A DNA stretch of 64,000 nt from Polynucleobacter sp. AP-Melu-500A-A1 (lineage in GTDB: Bacteria > Pseudomonadota > Gammaproteobacteria > Burkholderiales > Burkholderiaceae), in assembly GCF_018882125.1 (NCBI RefSeq), contig NZ_JACVOZ010000005.1:89241-153240 (forward strand), read 5' to 3'. The position numbers and the translations under genes are program-made. Of the stretch, positions 16,290 through 25,492 are shown piece by piece. Each line of letters opens with the position of its first letter. Position 1 is the first letter of the stretch. The notes under the pieces were generated by a model. The model was not told where the DNA came from and searched no databases. It was given only the letters and a program-made list of their open reading frames with translations.

Positions 16290-16341
16290 GGTAAAAACCA
16301 CGCCGGTAAACCTAGGGGCTAACTAAGTAGGTAAAACCTAC
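16290..16341. repeat. Three short GGT-A(n)-ACC palindromes upstream of pntAA
   Basis: Between divergent mnmA and pntAA, three small inverted repeats of the form GGT-A(n)-ACC occur at 16290-16299, 16305-16312 and 16330-16338. The last lies inside a perfect 6-bp stem (GTAGGT/ACCTAC, 16327-16341). They sit 55-105 bp before the pntAA ATG, where an operator could be. Binding by a regulator is a guess. Confidence 0.35.
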
Positions 16342-16394
16342 CCCGTTTATATATAAAATAGAACTTTTAAAAATTTTGCTTTTGGAGACATGCC

Positions 16395-17525
16395 ATGCGC
16401 ATAGGAGTGCCGCTGGAAACTAGACTCGGGGAAACTCGAGTAGCCGCTACACCAGAAACCGTTAAAAAACTGATTAGTCAGGGTCATACCGTCGTCATTC
16501 AAAAAGACGCCGGCGTGAAGGCTAGTCAACCAGATGCTGCATACGAAGCTGTTGGGGCCACCATTGGTAGCGCTGCAGATGCATTTGGTGCTGAGCTTGT
16601 ACTAAAAGTACGTGCACCTGAAGCGGCCGAATTAAAACAAATTAAAGCGGGTAGTGTGCTCATGGGCATGCTCGACCCATTTGATAACGATAATATTGCT
16701 GCGATGGCTGCTCAAGGTGTGACCGCATTCTCATTGGAAGCTGCGCCACGTACTACTCGCGCGCAAAGCATGGACGTACTCTCTTCACAGGCCAATATTG
16801 CTGGTTACAAAGCAGTCATGGTTGCAGCGAATGAGTATCAACGTTTCATGCCAATGCTCATGACTGCTGCAGGAACCGTCAAAGCAGCTCGTATATTAAT
16901 TTTAGGTGCTGGTGTTGCAGGCTTACAGGCAATTGCTACCGCTAAACGCCTTGGTGCTGTGATTGAAGCATCCGATGTGCGTCCAGCTGCGAAAGAGCAA
17001 ATTGAATCTTTGGGTGCAAAATTTGTTGATGTACCTTATGAAACCGATGAAGAGCGTGAAATCGCTCAGGGTGTTGGTGGGTATGCCCGTCCAATGCCAG
17101 AGGCTTGGATGAAACGTCAAGCTGCTTTGGTTGCTGAGCGTGCTCAGCAAGCTGACATCGTTATTACCACTGCATTAATTCCAGGTCGCAAACCTCCTAT
17201 CCTGTTGCATAGCGATACCGTTGCCAATATGAAACCCGGCTCTGTGGTGATCGACTTAGCTGCAGGCAAAGGTGATAACGGATCTGGTAACTGCCCACTC
17301 ACTCAAGCGGATAAATTGGTTGATGTGAATGGTGTCAAGATTGTGGGCTATACCAATTTGGCTAGCATGGTTGCAGCAGACTCTTCAGCGCTGTACTCAC
17401 GTAACTTACTCGACTTCCTCAAGTTAATTGTGGATAAAGATGCAAAGTTAGTGATTCCAACTGATGATGACATCGTTACTGCTTGCTTAATGTGTCGTGA
17501 TGGCCAAGCCATCCGTAAAAACTAA
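16395..17525 (+). CDS. pntAA: NAD(P) transhydrogenase subunit alpha, part 1 (PntAA)
   Basis: NAD(H)-binding domain I of the proton-translocating transhydrogenase, which uses the proton motive force to make NADPH from NADH. The 376-residue protein starts 'MRIGVPLETRLGETRVAATPE', typical of the alanine dehydrogenase/PNT N-terminal domain. It has the Rossmann motif 'ILILGAGVAGLQAIATAKRLGA' region (about residues 166-187) and 'VIDLAAGKGDNGSGNCPLT'. A GGAG lies 8 bp before the ATG. Here the alpha subunit is split into two proteins, as in Rhodospirillum and many betaproteobacteria, whereas E. coli has one fused PntA. Confidence 0.96.
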   Translation: MRIGVPLETRLGETRVAATPETVKKLISQGHTVVIQKDAGVKASQPDAAYEAVGATIGSAADAFGAELVLKVRAPEAAELKQIKAGSVLMGMLDPFDNDNIAAMAAQGVTAFSLEAAPRTTRAQSMDVLSSQANIAGYKAVMVAANEYQRFMPMLMTAAGTVKAARILILGAGVAGLQAIATAKRLGAVIEASDVRPAAKEQIESLGAKFVDVPYETDEEREIAQGVGGYARPMPEAWMKRQAALVAERAQQADIVITTALIPGRKPPILLHSDTVANMKPGSVVIDLAAGKGDNGSGNCPLTQADKLVDVNGVKIVGYTNLASMVAADSSALYSRNLLDFLKLIVDKDAKLVIPTDDDIVTACLMCRDGQAIRKN

Positions 17526-17550
17526 TAGTAAAAAATTCTAAGGAAATATC

Positions 17551-17889
17551 ATGGATCTCGCTGCCTTTCAAAGCATCCTCACAGTCCAAAATATCACGGT
17601 GTTCGTGCTGGCCATTTTTGTTGGCTACCACGTGGTGTGGAACGTTACTCCAGCACTACATACTCCATTGATGGCCGTAACTAACGCTATCTCTGGAATT
17701 ATTATTGTTGGCGCCTTACTGCAGACCGAAGTTATCGGCGGTGATGAAATCACCCTCACCAGCATCATTGGTGCAGTTGCGGTATTCCTTGCATCTATCA
17801 ACATTTTTGGTGGCTTTATGGTCACCCGTCGCATGCTAGAGATGTTCAAGAAAAAAGCTCCTAAAGCTGATGCAGCTGGAACTAAATAA
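17551..17889 (+). CDS. pntAB: NAD(P) transhydrogenase subunit alpha, part 2 (PntAB)
   Basis: Membrane part of the split alpha subunit (112 residues) with about three transmembrane helices. It reads '[33 protein letters not shown]', the conserved PNT membrane signature, and ends in a short Lys-rich cytoplasmic tail. It lies 25 bp after pntAA and 43 bp before pntB, and forms the proton channel together with the PntB membrane domain. Confidence 0.96.
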   Translation: MDLAAFQSILTVQNITVFVLAIFVGYHVVWNVTPALHTPLMAVTNAISGIIIVGALLQTEVIGGDEITLTSIIGAVAVFLASINIFGGFMVTRRMLEMFKKKAPKADAAGTK

Positions 17890-17932
17890 AACTAGAACAA
17901 GACCTGTATAGAGACTAATAGAGACCAAAATA

Positions 17933-19300
17933 ATGTCAAACATCACCGCTATTTCTTACCTCATTTCCTCAGTGCTATTTATTCTGGCACTGCGTGGATT
18001 GTCATCACCCACCACTTCACGCCAAGGCAATACTTTCGGCATGATTGGTATGCTCTTGGCCGTCATTACGACCTTCTTCATTCCTGACTTTAAGCCAGTG
18101 ATTTCTTTAATTGGTGTCGCCATTGTTGGTGGCGCCATCATCGGTACGATTGCTGCTAAACGCGTACAGATGACCAAAATGCCTGAGCTGGTTGCATTGA
18201 TGCACTCCTTTGTGGGCTTATCTGCTGTCTTGATCGCGATTGCAGCGGTTATCAATCCAGCCCAAGACCACACTGGTGCGCAGAAGATTGAACTCTTTAT
18301 TGGCGCCTTCATTGGTGCAATTACCTTTACTGCGTCGGTAATTGCCTTTGGTAAGTTGTCTGGCAAAGTGAGTGGCAAACCAGTCACTTTTGCTGGCCAA
18401 CATTTGCTCAACTTAGTGCTAGCAATTTCGATGATAGGCGCTGGTATTGCTTACTACTTGGGTGATAGTCACGCAGCCTTCTTGGCAATGTGTGCGATTG
18501 CTTTGGTATTGGGTGTGACTTTGATCATCCCCATTGGCGGTGCAGATATGCCAGTAGTGGTATCGATGCTCAACAGTTACTCTGGTTGGGCGGCTGCTGG
18601 TATTGGTTTCACCTTAAACAACCCTGTGTTGATTATTGCCGGCGCTTGCGTTGGATCATCAGGCGCAATTCTGTCTTACATTATGTGTAAAGCGATGAAC
18701 CGCTCCATCATCGCAGTATTGCTCGGCGGCTTCGGTGCTGAAGCTGCTGCTGGTGGTGGCGATGATGGCAGTCCAAAGAATTACAAAACTGGCTCACCAG
18801 AAGATGCTGCATTCCTAATGGAAAATGCTGACACTGTCATCATCGTTCCAGGTTACGGTTTAGCGGTGGCGCGTGCCCAGCATGCTCTGAAAGAATTAAC
18901 TGAGAAGCTTACGCATCATGGTGTGACGGTTAAATATGCGATCCACCCAGTGGCAGGTCGTATGCCTGGCCACATGAACGTTCTATTAGCTGAAGCTGAA
19001 GTTCCCTATGATCAAGTATTTGAGATGGAAGACATCAACAGTGATTTTGGTCAAGCCGACGTTGTCTTAGTGCTTGGCGCAAATGACGTGGTGAATCCAG
19101 CTGCACGTACCCCTGGCAGCCCAATTTTTGGTATGCCAATCTTGGAAGCTTTCAAAGCGAAAACAATCATCGTAAACAAACGTTCGATGGCCGCTGGTTA
19201 TGCTGGTCTTGATAACGAACTCTTCTACATGGATAAAACCATGATGGTCTTCGGTGATGCGAAGAAGGTCGTTGAAGATATGGTGAAGTCAGTCTCTTAA
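17933..19300 (+). CDS. pntB: NAD(P) transhydrogenase subunit beta (PntB)
   Basis: A 455-residue beta subunit with about eight or nine N-terminal transmembrane helices (residues 1-265). A C-terminal NADP(H)-binding domain III carries the fingerprint 'VIIVPGYGLAVARAQHAL' and 'VKYAIHPVAGRMPGHMNVLLAEA', plus 'LVLGANDVVNPAARTPGSPI'. Length is normal (E. coli 462). Last gene of the pnt operon, with an intrinsic terminator just downstream. Confidence 0.97.
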   Translation: MSNITAISYLISSVLFILALRGLSSPTTSRQGNTFGMIGMLLAVITTFFIPDFKPVISLIGVAIVGGAIIGTIAAKRVQMTKMPELVALMHSFVGLSAVLIAIAAVINPAQDHTGAQKIELFIGAFIGAITFTASVIAFGKLSGKVSGKPVTFAGQHLLNLVLAISMIGAGIAYYLGDSHAAFLAMCAIALVLGVTLIIPIGGADMPVVVSMLNSYSGWAAAGIGFTLNNPVLIIAGACVGSSGAILSYIMCKAMNRSIIAVLLGGFGAEAAAGGGDDGSPKNYKTGSPEDAAFLMENADTVIIVPGYGLAVARAQHALKELTEKLTHHGVTVKYAIHPVAGRMPGHMNVLLAEAEVPYDQVFEMEDINSDFGQADVVLVLGANDVVNPAARTPGSPIFGMPILEAFKAKTIIVNKRSMAAGYAGLDNELFYMDKTMMVFGDAKKVVEDMVKSVS

Positions 19301-19318
19301 AGCAAAAGTACTCAATAA

Positions 19319-19351
19319 AAATCCCGCTCCAACCAGGGCGGGATTTTTTTA
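19319..19351 (+). terminator. Intrinsic terminator of the pnt operon
   Basis: A 7-bp perfect stem ATCCCGC/GCGGGAT (19321-19327 with 19338-19344), a 10-base loop and a run of seven T follow the pntB stop by about 20 bases. The orientation matches plus-strand transcripts. Confidence 0.9.
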
Positions 19352-19477
19352 TTTCAACATCACACCCCTCGTACAGTTTTAACGATGAAGTACTTAAAGT
19401 CTGCTCTACGCTGCTTTATGCAACTTGTATAAAGCAGCAGTTGCGATAATTTCAAACATATTTGTGAAAAACTTCTG

Positions 19478-21280
19478 TCAGTATTTCTTAAGCAAGAAAT
19501 AATATCCCTCAACTTCAACATCATTTTCCTGTCTTATGGGGCTCTCCAAAAAATGTTCGATTTTGAAGTTATGCAAAGATGCTAATTTTTGAATGTACTC
19601 CTTTGCATGACTATATCTCAGCGTTCTTGGTGACAAAACAAATTCGCTAGAATCACTCTTTTCTACGCTGAAACAAAAAAGGCCGCCAGCTTTTATGAGC
19701 CTAGATAAGGATATGAAAATATTACTTAGCTCTCCAATATAAATAAATACATCAGAGGAAATAACCAAATCAAATTCATCGTTACAGTTATTCAAAAATT
19801 CCGAAATTTCTTCAGCGACCAACTTATCGTAAGCACCTGTTAACTCCGCCCTTGCAAGCATTTCTTTCGATAAATCAACCCCTACAATTCTTGAGGCATA
19901 GGGCTTGAGCAACTTTCCCATTAATCCAGTGCCACAACCAATGTCCAAGATTTCGAATTTGTTGTTAATACTTAGATTTAATAATCCAAGCAACTTATTC
20001 GGAGCTTCATATTTAAGGGTATTGATAAGATGTTGATCAAAGGAATCGGCGTAATTATCAAATAACTCTGCAACAAAATTTTTCGGCATTGGTTTTAAGC
20101 CATTGTTAGGCTTTAATGCTGAAAGTAGATATTCTGCATACCCTTCTCGGCTATAGTTATATTTAACTGCATTTTCTAAATTCTCTATAGCGCTTGCATG
20201 TTGATTAAGCGCAATATTCGTTAAAGCTTTTTGATAAAAATAACTTGCTTCATCAGGTTTCAGACTTAATGCCTTATCGTAGTGAGCAATAGCCTCTTCA
20301 TAACGTTTAAGTTCATGCAGGGTATTGCCTTTATTGGACCAGCCTTCTGCATAGTCAGGCTTCAGACTTAATGCCTTGTCGTAATGAGCAACAGCCTCGT
20401 CATACCGTTTAAGTTCATGCAGGGTATTGCCTTTATTGGACCAGCCTTCCGCATAATCGGGTTTCAGACTGAGCGCTTTATCGTAGTGAGTAATAGCCTC
20501 TACATACCGTTTAAGTTCATGCAGGGTATTGCCTTTATTGGACCAGCCTTCCGCATAATCGGGTTTCAGACTTAATGCCTTATCGTAGTGAGCAATAGCC
20601 TCTTCATAACGTTTAAGTTCATGCAGGGTATTGCCTTTATTGGACCAGCCTTCTGCATAGTCAGGCTTCAGACTGAGCGCTTTATCGCATGCCTCTAAAG
20701 CCTCTAAGAATCGTTTTAACTTATTAAGGGGAACACTTTTATTTGACCAAGCCTCGTGATAGCTAGCGGCAAGCTTAATAGCCTCGTTATAGGCGTTGAT
20801 GGACTCCTGATATAAATTCAAATTATTTAATGCAATACCTTTGTTGGACCAAGCCTCTGGGATATCAGGCCTTATTTGGATTGCCCTATCTAAGACCTCT
20901 AATGCCAAAAGATAATTTTTAATATCATTACAAGTTGAACCCTTATTAATCAAAACCTCGGCATCATCGGGCTGAATTTTGAGGGCTAAATCATAGGCAT
21001 CTAGTGCAAGCTGGTGCTCACCCTTTAATGAATGGATAAGTCCTAGGTTATAAGGAATCCTTACGTCATCATTTTTATAGGACTGCAAGCAGTAAAAAAT
21101 AGCTGATGCCTCCATAAATCTATTGGCTTTTGCATAAGCAATAGCCATTTCAAAAATAACATCAGCACTATTTTTATCGTTTTCCAGAGTCTCCTGTAGC
21201 ACCAATTTAGCACTATCAAAATCTCCGTCCTGGAAATTTTGGATAGCTTGCTGAAGTACTGCTTGAAGTTCGGAATTCAT
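19478..21280 (-). CDS. TPR-repeat protein with C-terminal SAM-dependent methyltransferase domain
   Basis: A 600-residue protein of the type annotated as 'predicted methyltransferase (contains TPR repeat)'. Residues 1 to about 370 are tetratricopeptide repeats. Four successive units (KRY.EA...YDKALSLKPDYAEGWSNKGNTLHEL) are nearly identical and are encoded by 102-bp tandem repeats. After a linker, 'FVAELFDNYADSFDQHLINTL' leads into a class I methyltransferase: motif I 'ILDIGCGTGLMGKLL' at about residue 445, acidic 'VGVDLSKEML', and 'FDLVISSDVFIYI'. The substrate is unknown; TPRs suggest a protein partner. The gene is more A/T-rich than the pnt genes beside it and stands alone. The ATG at 21280 is the first in frame. 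Confidence 0.85.
   Translation of the reverse strand: MNSELQAVLQQAIQNFQDGDFDSAKLVLQETLENDKNSADVIFEMAIAYAKANRFMEASAIFYCLQSYKNDDVRIPYNLGLIHSLKGEHQLALDAYDLALKIQPDDAEVLINKGSTCNDIKNYLLALEVLDRAIQIRPDIPEAWSNKGIALNNLNLYQESINAYNEAIKLAASYHEAWSNKSVPLNKLKRFLEALEACDKALSLKPDYAEGWSNKGNTLHELKRYEEAIAHYDKALSLKPDYAEGWSNKGNTLHELKRYVEAITHYDKALSLKPDYAEGWSNKGNTLHELKRYDEAVAHYDKALSLKPDYAEGWSNKGNTLHELKRYEEAIAHYDKALSLKPDEASYFYQKALTNIALNQHASAIENLENAVKYNYSREGYAEYLLSALKPNNGLKPMPKNFVAELFDNYADSFDQHLINTLKYEAPNKLLGLLNLSINNKFEILDIGCGTGLMGKLLKPYASRIVGVDLSKEMLARAELTGAYDKLVAEEISEFLNNCNDEFDLVISSDVFIYIGELSNIFISLSRLIKAGGLFCFSVEKSDSSEFVLSPRTLRYSHAKEYIQKLASLHNFKIEHFLESPIRQENDVEVEGYYFLLKKY
20253..20687 (-). repeat. Near-identical 102-bp tandem repeats inside the TPR gene
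   Basis: The same block recurs with exact 102-bp spacing: the shared GTTCATGCAGGG segment begins at 20311, 20413, 20515 and 20617. Each unit encodes one 34-residue TPR. Differences between units are few and mostly silent or limited to E/V/D and A/T at two positions, indicating recent duplication or gene conversion. Confidence 0.92.
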
Positions 21281-21414
21281 AGTAGGTATTCTATCGCGAC
21301 GATACTTACTTTAAAGATAAGATTAAATTGAATATTAATTCGAGAAAAATACTGTCCTACTTTGTAAAAGTATACAAATGGGAAGTTTTATTCCCTCAGG
21401 GAGCAAAGGAATGA

Positions 21415-21437
21415 GGCCCGATTTACTCGGGCCTTTT
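21415..21437. terminator. Hairpin downstream of the DUF805 gene
   Basis: A perfect 7-bp stem GGCCCGA/TCGGGCC (21415-21421 with 21427-21433) with a 5-base loop lies 20 bp past the stop of the minus-strand DUF805 gene. The T-run (TTTT) is on the plus side, and on the minus side only a weak T-rich stretch follows. It probably ends DUF805 transcripts and may work both ways. Confidence 0.6.
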
Positions 21438-21453
21438 AACTTAATATCAGAAC

Positions 21454-21780
21454 TTACACTGCGTATTGATTATCGACTTCTTTGCTTGGTTGTACATACC
21501 AATAGATCAGAACAAGAATACCAATCAAGCTAATTGCAAGTAACTGCCACCAACCTGATCTTCCTACGTCATGTAATCTTCTGCAAGCAACAGAAATCGA
21601 AGGCAAAATCAAGATAATATTGGCGAAGGAAACGATGCTGCCATCTCCAAAAAGTGTAGACAAAGCCAATCCAACAATGACACAAAAAAGACTGAACCAC
21701 CAATACTCACTGCGACTAGCGCGGCCAGTAAATGTTGCATATTTTTTGAAACAAGTTGAAATCGATTCAGTAAACGTCAT
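21454..21780 (-). CDS. DUF805 family small membrane protein
   Basis: A 108-residue inner-membrane protein with the DUF805 (YhaH-like) hallmarks: N-terminal 'FKKYATFTGRASRSEYWWF', three or four hydrophobic segments, and the central 'ISVACRRLHDVGRSGWWQLL'. Function of the family is unknown. It is monocistronic, divergent from the hydrolase gene at 21888, with 106 bp between them. Confidence 0.9.
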   Translation of the reverse strand: MTFTESISTCFKKYATFTGRASRSEYWWFSLFCVIVGLALSTLFGDGSIVSFANIILILPSISVACRRLHDVGRSGWWQLLAISLIGILVLIYWYVQPSKEVDNQYAV

Positions 21781-21887
21781 AGTATTTTAGTCTCCATAAA
21801 AAATGTAAATGTTTTAAAAATCATTGTAAAGCTATAAAAATTCAATTTACTATCAGACTTTATTTATCTCAAGCAAAATTTAAGACT

Positions 21888-22790
21888 ATGCTTCAACCCC
21901 TCCCTATTACTAGTAATGCATTCCAAAAGTTAGTCCTTGGGCTGTCATTGGGCATTCTCCTTTGCTGGATAAATCCTGGTATTACTGCTGAAATACCTGT
22001 TCCAGAAACTGTCAGGATTAATTTGAAAGATTACAGCACACCCATAGTCGTGCAAGTTTTTAAACCCGAAGGCGATGGTCCTTTTCCGCTGGTTGTCTTT
22101 ATGCACGGGCGCGCTGGCACCCAAGAAGCTCGAGCAAACCTTAAAAATCCAATTCTTCCTGGCCATGCTGCATATTGGATGCGTAAAGGCTTTGCAGTGA
22201 TAGCACCATTTAGACCTGGTTATGGAGAAACTGGGGGGCCAGATATGGAACGCTCAGGCAATTCCATAACAAAAGATGGTCGCTGTATTGGAGATCACAA
22301 ATATAAAGAGGTTGCAGAAAATGCTGCAAAACCAATGAGAGATCTGATTGGATGGGCAAAATCCCAAAGTTGGGTGAATCCCCAAAAAATCTTACTAGTT
22401 GGACAATCGGTAGGTGGACTGACAGCAGTTGCTCTTGGTGCGAATCCTCCTTCAGGAGTTCTTGCTTATATCAATTTTGTTGGTGGCACAGGAGGCGATC
22501 CAATCCGCAACCCCGGTAATTCCTGCTTTCCTGAAGTTTTAACTGAACTCTATGGCAGTCTTGGCAAGACCACCAAAATACCCAATCTCTGGCTTTACGC
22601 AGAAAACGATGAGTACTGGGGTGCAACTGCACCCATTGAATGGCACAAAGCCTTTTTAGCAAGCGGGGGCTCTGGACAGTTTGTAATGACTGCTCCCCTA
22701 CCGGGACGCGGTGGTCACAGCCTACTACAATGGGGCGGCCGACTTTGGGCAGATCATACCGATCCATTTGTGAAGTCCCTTGGCTTTTAG
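21888..22790 (+). CDS. Secreted alpha/beta hydrolase (dienelactone hydrolase-like)
   Basis: A 300-residue exported hydrolase. A signal-peptide-like hydrophobic stretch (about residues 14-31) precedes the mature region. The fold is visible from 'FPLVVFMHGRAGT' (oxyanion region), the nucleophile elbow 'LLVGQSVGGLTAVALG' (Ser at about residue 174), an acidic residue in 'WLYAENDEYWG', and a candidate catalytic His in 'GRGGHSLLQWG'. The DLH/poly-ester hydrolase type of motif suggests a carboxylic-ester or lactone substrate, but it cannot be named. It starts a run of surface-type genes that continues to 26584. Confidence 0.82.
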   Translation: MLQPLPITSNAFQKLVLGLSLGILLCWINPGITAEIPVPETVRINLKDYSTPIVVQVFKPEGDGPFPLVVFMHGRAGTQEARANLKNPILPGHAAYWMRKGFAVIAPFRPGYGETGGPDMERSGNSITKDGRCIGDHKYKEVAENAAKPMRDLIGWAKSQSWVNPQKILLVGQSVGGLTAVALGANPPSGVLAYINFVGGTGGDPIRNPGNSCFPEVLTELYGSLGKTTKIPNLWLYAENDEYWGATAPIEWHKAFLASGGSGQFVMTAPLPGRGGHSLLQWGGRLWADHTDPFVKSLGF

Positions 22791-22849
22791 TTCTTTTAAA
22801 AATGATTTTTCACACTAGAGCATTTACGTAAAGCTACTTTAATAAAATT

Positions 22850-23944
22850 GTGATTAATTCCTTACCTGAAAAAAAGCTGTTGGGCCTTGAGGTATTAAGA
22901 TTTATTTCAGCAATGGCGATCTTAGTGTTTCACTATCACCAATTTGCCTATGTTGGTCTCACATTAGTTAACTATCAAGCGGATCAACAGCCCTTTTACA
23001 CGCTCTTTAAATGGTTTTATCTTCATGGCGAATTAGGTGTTCAGTTTTTTTGGTGCATTAGTGGTTTTATTTTCTTCTGGAAATACCAAAATGCGATCCA
23101 TCAAAAAATCATTGGTGGTGGTCAATTTTTTGTCCTAAGACTTTCTAGGCTCTACCCATTGCACTTTGCAACTTTGCTACTCATCGCTGCGCTGCAAATC
23201 ATTTATTTCAGAGACTATGGTAATTATTTCGTAGTACACAATAATGATCTAAAGCATTTCATTTTGCAGCTTTTCTTAGCCAGCAATTGGGGTGGTCAAG
23301 GATTTAGCTTTAATGCGCCCATTTGGTCTATTTCTGTTGAGGTACTGATATATCTGTTTTTCTTTCTAGTACTAAGATATGTTGGTAAAGCTGTCTGGGT
23401 GACCTTGTTGGTGCTATTAATTGCTGGATTGATTAAGTTTAATAATCTAACCGAGTCATTTATTGTGGACTGCATCATCTACTTTTACCTTGGTGGCTTA
23501 ACTGCCCAGATATTCAAAATATTTGAAAACACAAAATACCAAAAATTTATTCTGGTATTCAGTCTTTTAGTGGTCATTAGCCCTCTTGTTGTTCTAAATG
23601 AAGATTCTTTTAGGCAAATGAAAACTATTTTCTTGCTTATCTTCGCCCCAGCACTGATATATATTGCAGCAGTGGAGATTAAGGTTTCTCAGAAAATTGG
23701 AAATTTGATTGAGGCCCTAGGGAATATGACCTATTCGAGCTATCTCATCCATCTTCCGCTTCAGCTCTTGGTTGTTTTAATGCTAGGAGCCCTAAATATA
23801 GCCATGCCTTTTTATTCGTCCTACTTCTTTATTTTTTATATGGCATTAGTCTTATGCTTATCCCGCATTATTTACTTAAAATATGAAAAGCCGATGCAAG
23901 ATTTCATCCGTTTACGAGCTAGCAATCTTAAAAAAGTAAAATAG
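22850..23944 (+). CDS. Acyltransferase family 3 (OafA/NodX-like) membrane protein
   Basis: A 364-residue integral membrane O-acyltransferase with about ten transmembrane helices. Such proteins transfer acetyl or other acyl groups to exported glycans. The family's N-terminal motif is visible ('LEVLRFISAMAILVFHYHQF', with Arg and the active-site-type His in helix 1), plus 'GVQFFWCISGFIFFW' and 'PIWSISVEVLIYLFFF'. The start appears to be GTG at 22850 without a strong ribosome-binding site. It lies 17 bp before the next membrane gene, so the pair is likely co-transcribed. Substrate is unknown. Confidence 0.9.
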   Translation: MINSLPEKKLLGLEVLRFISAMAILVFHYHQFAYVGLTLVNYQADQQPFYTLFKWFYLHGELGVQFFWCISGFIFFWKYQNAIHQKIIGGGQFFVLRLSRLYPLHFATLLLIAALQIIYFRDYGNYFVVHNNDLKHFILQLFLASNWGGQGFSFNAPIWSISVEVLIYLFFFLVLRYVGKAVWVTLLVLLIAGLIKFNNLTESFIVDCIIYFYLGGLTAQIFKIFENTKYQKFILVFSLLVVISPLVVLNEDSFRQMKTIFLLIFAPALIYIAAVEIKVSQKIGNLIEALGNMTYSSYLIHLPLQLLVVLMLGALNIAMPFYSSYFFIFYMALVLCLSRIIYLKYEKPMQDFIRLRASNLKKVK

Positions 23945-23961
23945 TCTGCCTAGAACAACAT

Positions 23962-25470
23962 ATGCCTGCAAAAATTTCCAATCAACTTAAGTCATTCACT
24001 AGATTGCAGCAATTTTTTCTAGTGTTTGTGATTTACTTCATTGGTTTTTGGATTATTCAGTGCTTTCATCTCATTCAATATCCCATCCCTACTGAATATC
24101 GAGATTGGGGCAGTATTGATCTTAGTAATGCCCTTTATGGTCAACTTTCACCGTATTCATTTTCTGATGGGCCGCCGTTTTTCTATATCTATGGATTAGT
24201 TTTTCCCCTTATAGCGGGAGGTTTGAGCAGCATTTTTCATGTCGATATATTTTTGCTCACGAAATTATTCGTATGCGCCTGCATCATCCTGACTGCTTTA
24301 CTCATCGCCTCTGAAGTTTTTGCATTAAGTAGCCAGCTGTTTCCAGCAATTCTAGGCTTTGCTGCAATCCTTTGGACTGGGTCAGCAACCAATGCGGCAT
24401 TCATACTCAATCCCGCTTCCTGCGGGCTATTGATCATCATATTTGTTTTATCCAAAATCAGAAAATCTCAAAGCTTCACTTCGATTCTAGTAGTCGCACT
24501 AGGAACTGTTCTAGCCTTTTATACAAAACAATATTTTGTTTATATTTTTGCGCCTATTTTTCTTTTTCTCTTACTGAACTCAGGATTTAAAAAAGCGCTG
24601 ACTTATGCCTTAGCCTTCTTAGGTATTTTGGTAGCGTCCGTTCTACTCATCAGTCAAATCTATCCAGTTTATTTCTACGCCACAATATTGGCGCAATTCT
24701 ATGCAGTAGGCGGTGGGTGGGGTCATGCCCGCAGTCAACTGATTCTCTTTTTTAATCAATATTGGCCCCTCATCATCCTTCTCTTCTTATACCTTTGGAA
24801 GAGAGCAAAAAAACAGGGTGCCTATAGCCCTGGTGAAAATTTATATCTATTAGTCTTATTGATTGCGGCGCTATGCTTAATTCCCTTGGGACGCAATACA
24901 GGCTCTTTCTTGAGCTACTACTATCAATTGGCCTTACCGGCACTAATTGTTATTGGATTGATTTCTCTATCCAGATTAAGATCAAAAGCGGCCAGTGCTT
25001 TTTTTATTACCGGAATCCTGATCTTTAGTATTTTTCATGGTGAACTATTAAGCTATCGCTCCATCTATAGCGAGCAGTCTTTGCAGAGATGGTCTTTTGC
25101 TAATCAAATCATTGCAAATATTCAAGGGCCAAAATTAATTTCTAGCCCAATTTTGGCTCCCATCATGGGTGATTCAGTTTTGCTAGATAACGGACACTCT
25201 GAGTGTTATGTAGGTCTAGATACCCCTTCAACAACACTAGATATCCTCTTCCCTAAAAGGCATATCTATTTCAATGCTTTTAAAACCTATTACGATGACA
25301 TTGATAGCCAAATAGCCCGTAAACACTTCAAGTTAATTGCCACCACCAAAGATTTTCATCCGATGATTGCCCAAACCACTTTAGAGGCTAATTATTTGAA
25401 ATTGGAAACCATTGACCTACAAACAGGTGGGCAAAATTGGGTCACTGAGTTTTGGGTCCCAAAGGATTAA
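23962..25470 (+). CDS. Polytopic membrane protein, GT-C glycosyltransferase-like
   Basis: A 502-residue protein with about eleven hydrophobic helices. The first periplasmic loop contains 'EYRDWGSIDLSNALYGQLSPYSF', the acidic E/D-containing loop followed by G-x-x-PY that is usual in ArnT/PMT-like lipid-phosphosugar-dependent transferases, and 'GPPFFYIYGL' follows. The C-terminal 100 residues appear soluble. No exact family was recognised. It follows the acyltransferase by 17 bp and precedes a convergent SGNH gene, so a role in cell-surface glycan assembly is likely but inferred. Confidence 0.7.
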   Translation: MPAKISNQLKSFTRLQQFFLVFVIYFIGFWIIQCFHLIQYPIPTEYRDWGSIDLSNALYGQLSPYSFSDGPPFFYIYGLVFPLIAGGLSSIFHVDIFLLTKLFVCACIILTALLIASEVFALSSQLFPAILGFAAILWTGSATNAAFILNPASCGLLIIIFVLSKIRKSQSFTSILVVALGTVLAFYTKQYFVYIFAPIFLFLLLNSGFKKALTYALAFLGILVASVLLISQIYPVYFYATILAQFYAVGGGWGHARSQLILFFNQYWPLIILLFLYLWKRAKKQGAYSPGENLYLLVLLIAALCLIPLGRNTGSFLSYYYQLALPALIVIGLISLSRLRSKAASAFFITGILIFSIFHGELLSYRSIYSEQSLQRWSFANQIIANIQGPKLISSPILAPIMGDSVLLDNGHSECYVGLDTPSTTLDILFPKRHIYFNAFKTYYDDIDSQIARKHFKLIATTKDFHPMIAQTTLEANYLKLETIDLQTGGQNWVTEFWVPKD

Positions 25471-25492
25471 TTTTTGCGGACCTACATCTGCA

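Noticed and set aside
17956..18411. Open frame of 151 codons on the minus strand
   Set aside because: Shadow of the pntB membrane region; composition is the complement of hydrophobic codons.
20384..20575. Repetitive plus-strand frame with a repeated peptide
   Set aside because: It is the complement of the TPR tandem repeats, not a gene.
20253..20687. Regular repeats considered as CRISPR
   Set aside because: Units are contiguous 102-bp coding repeats without unique spacers.
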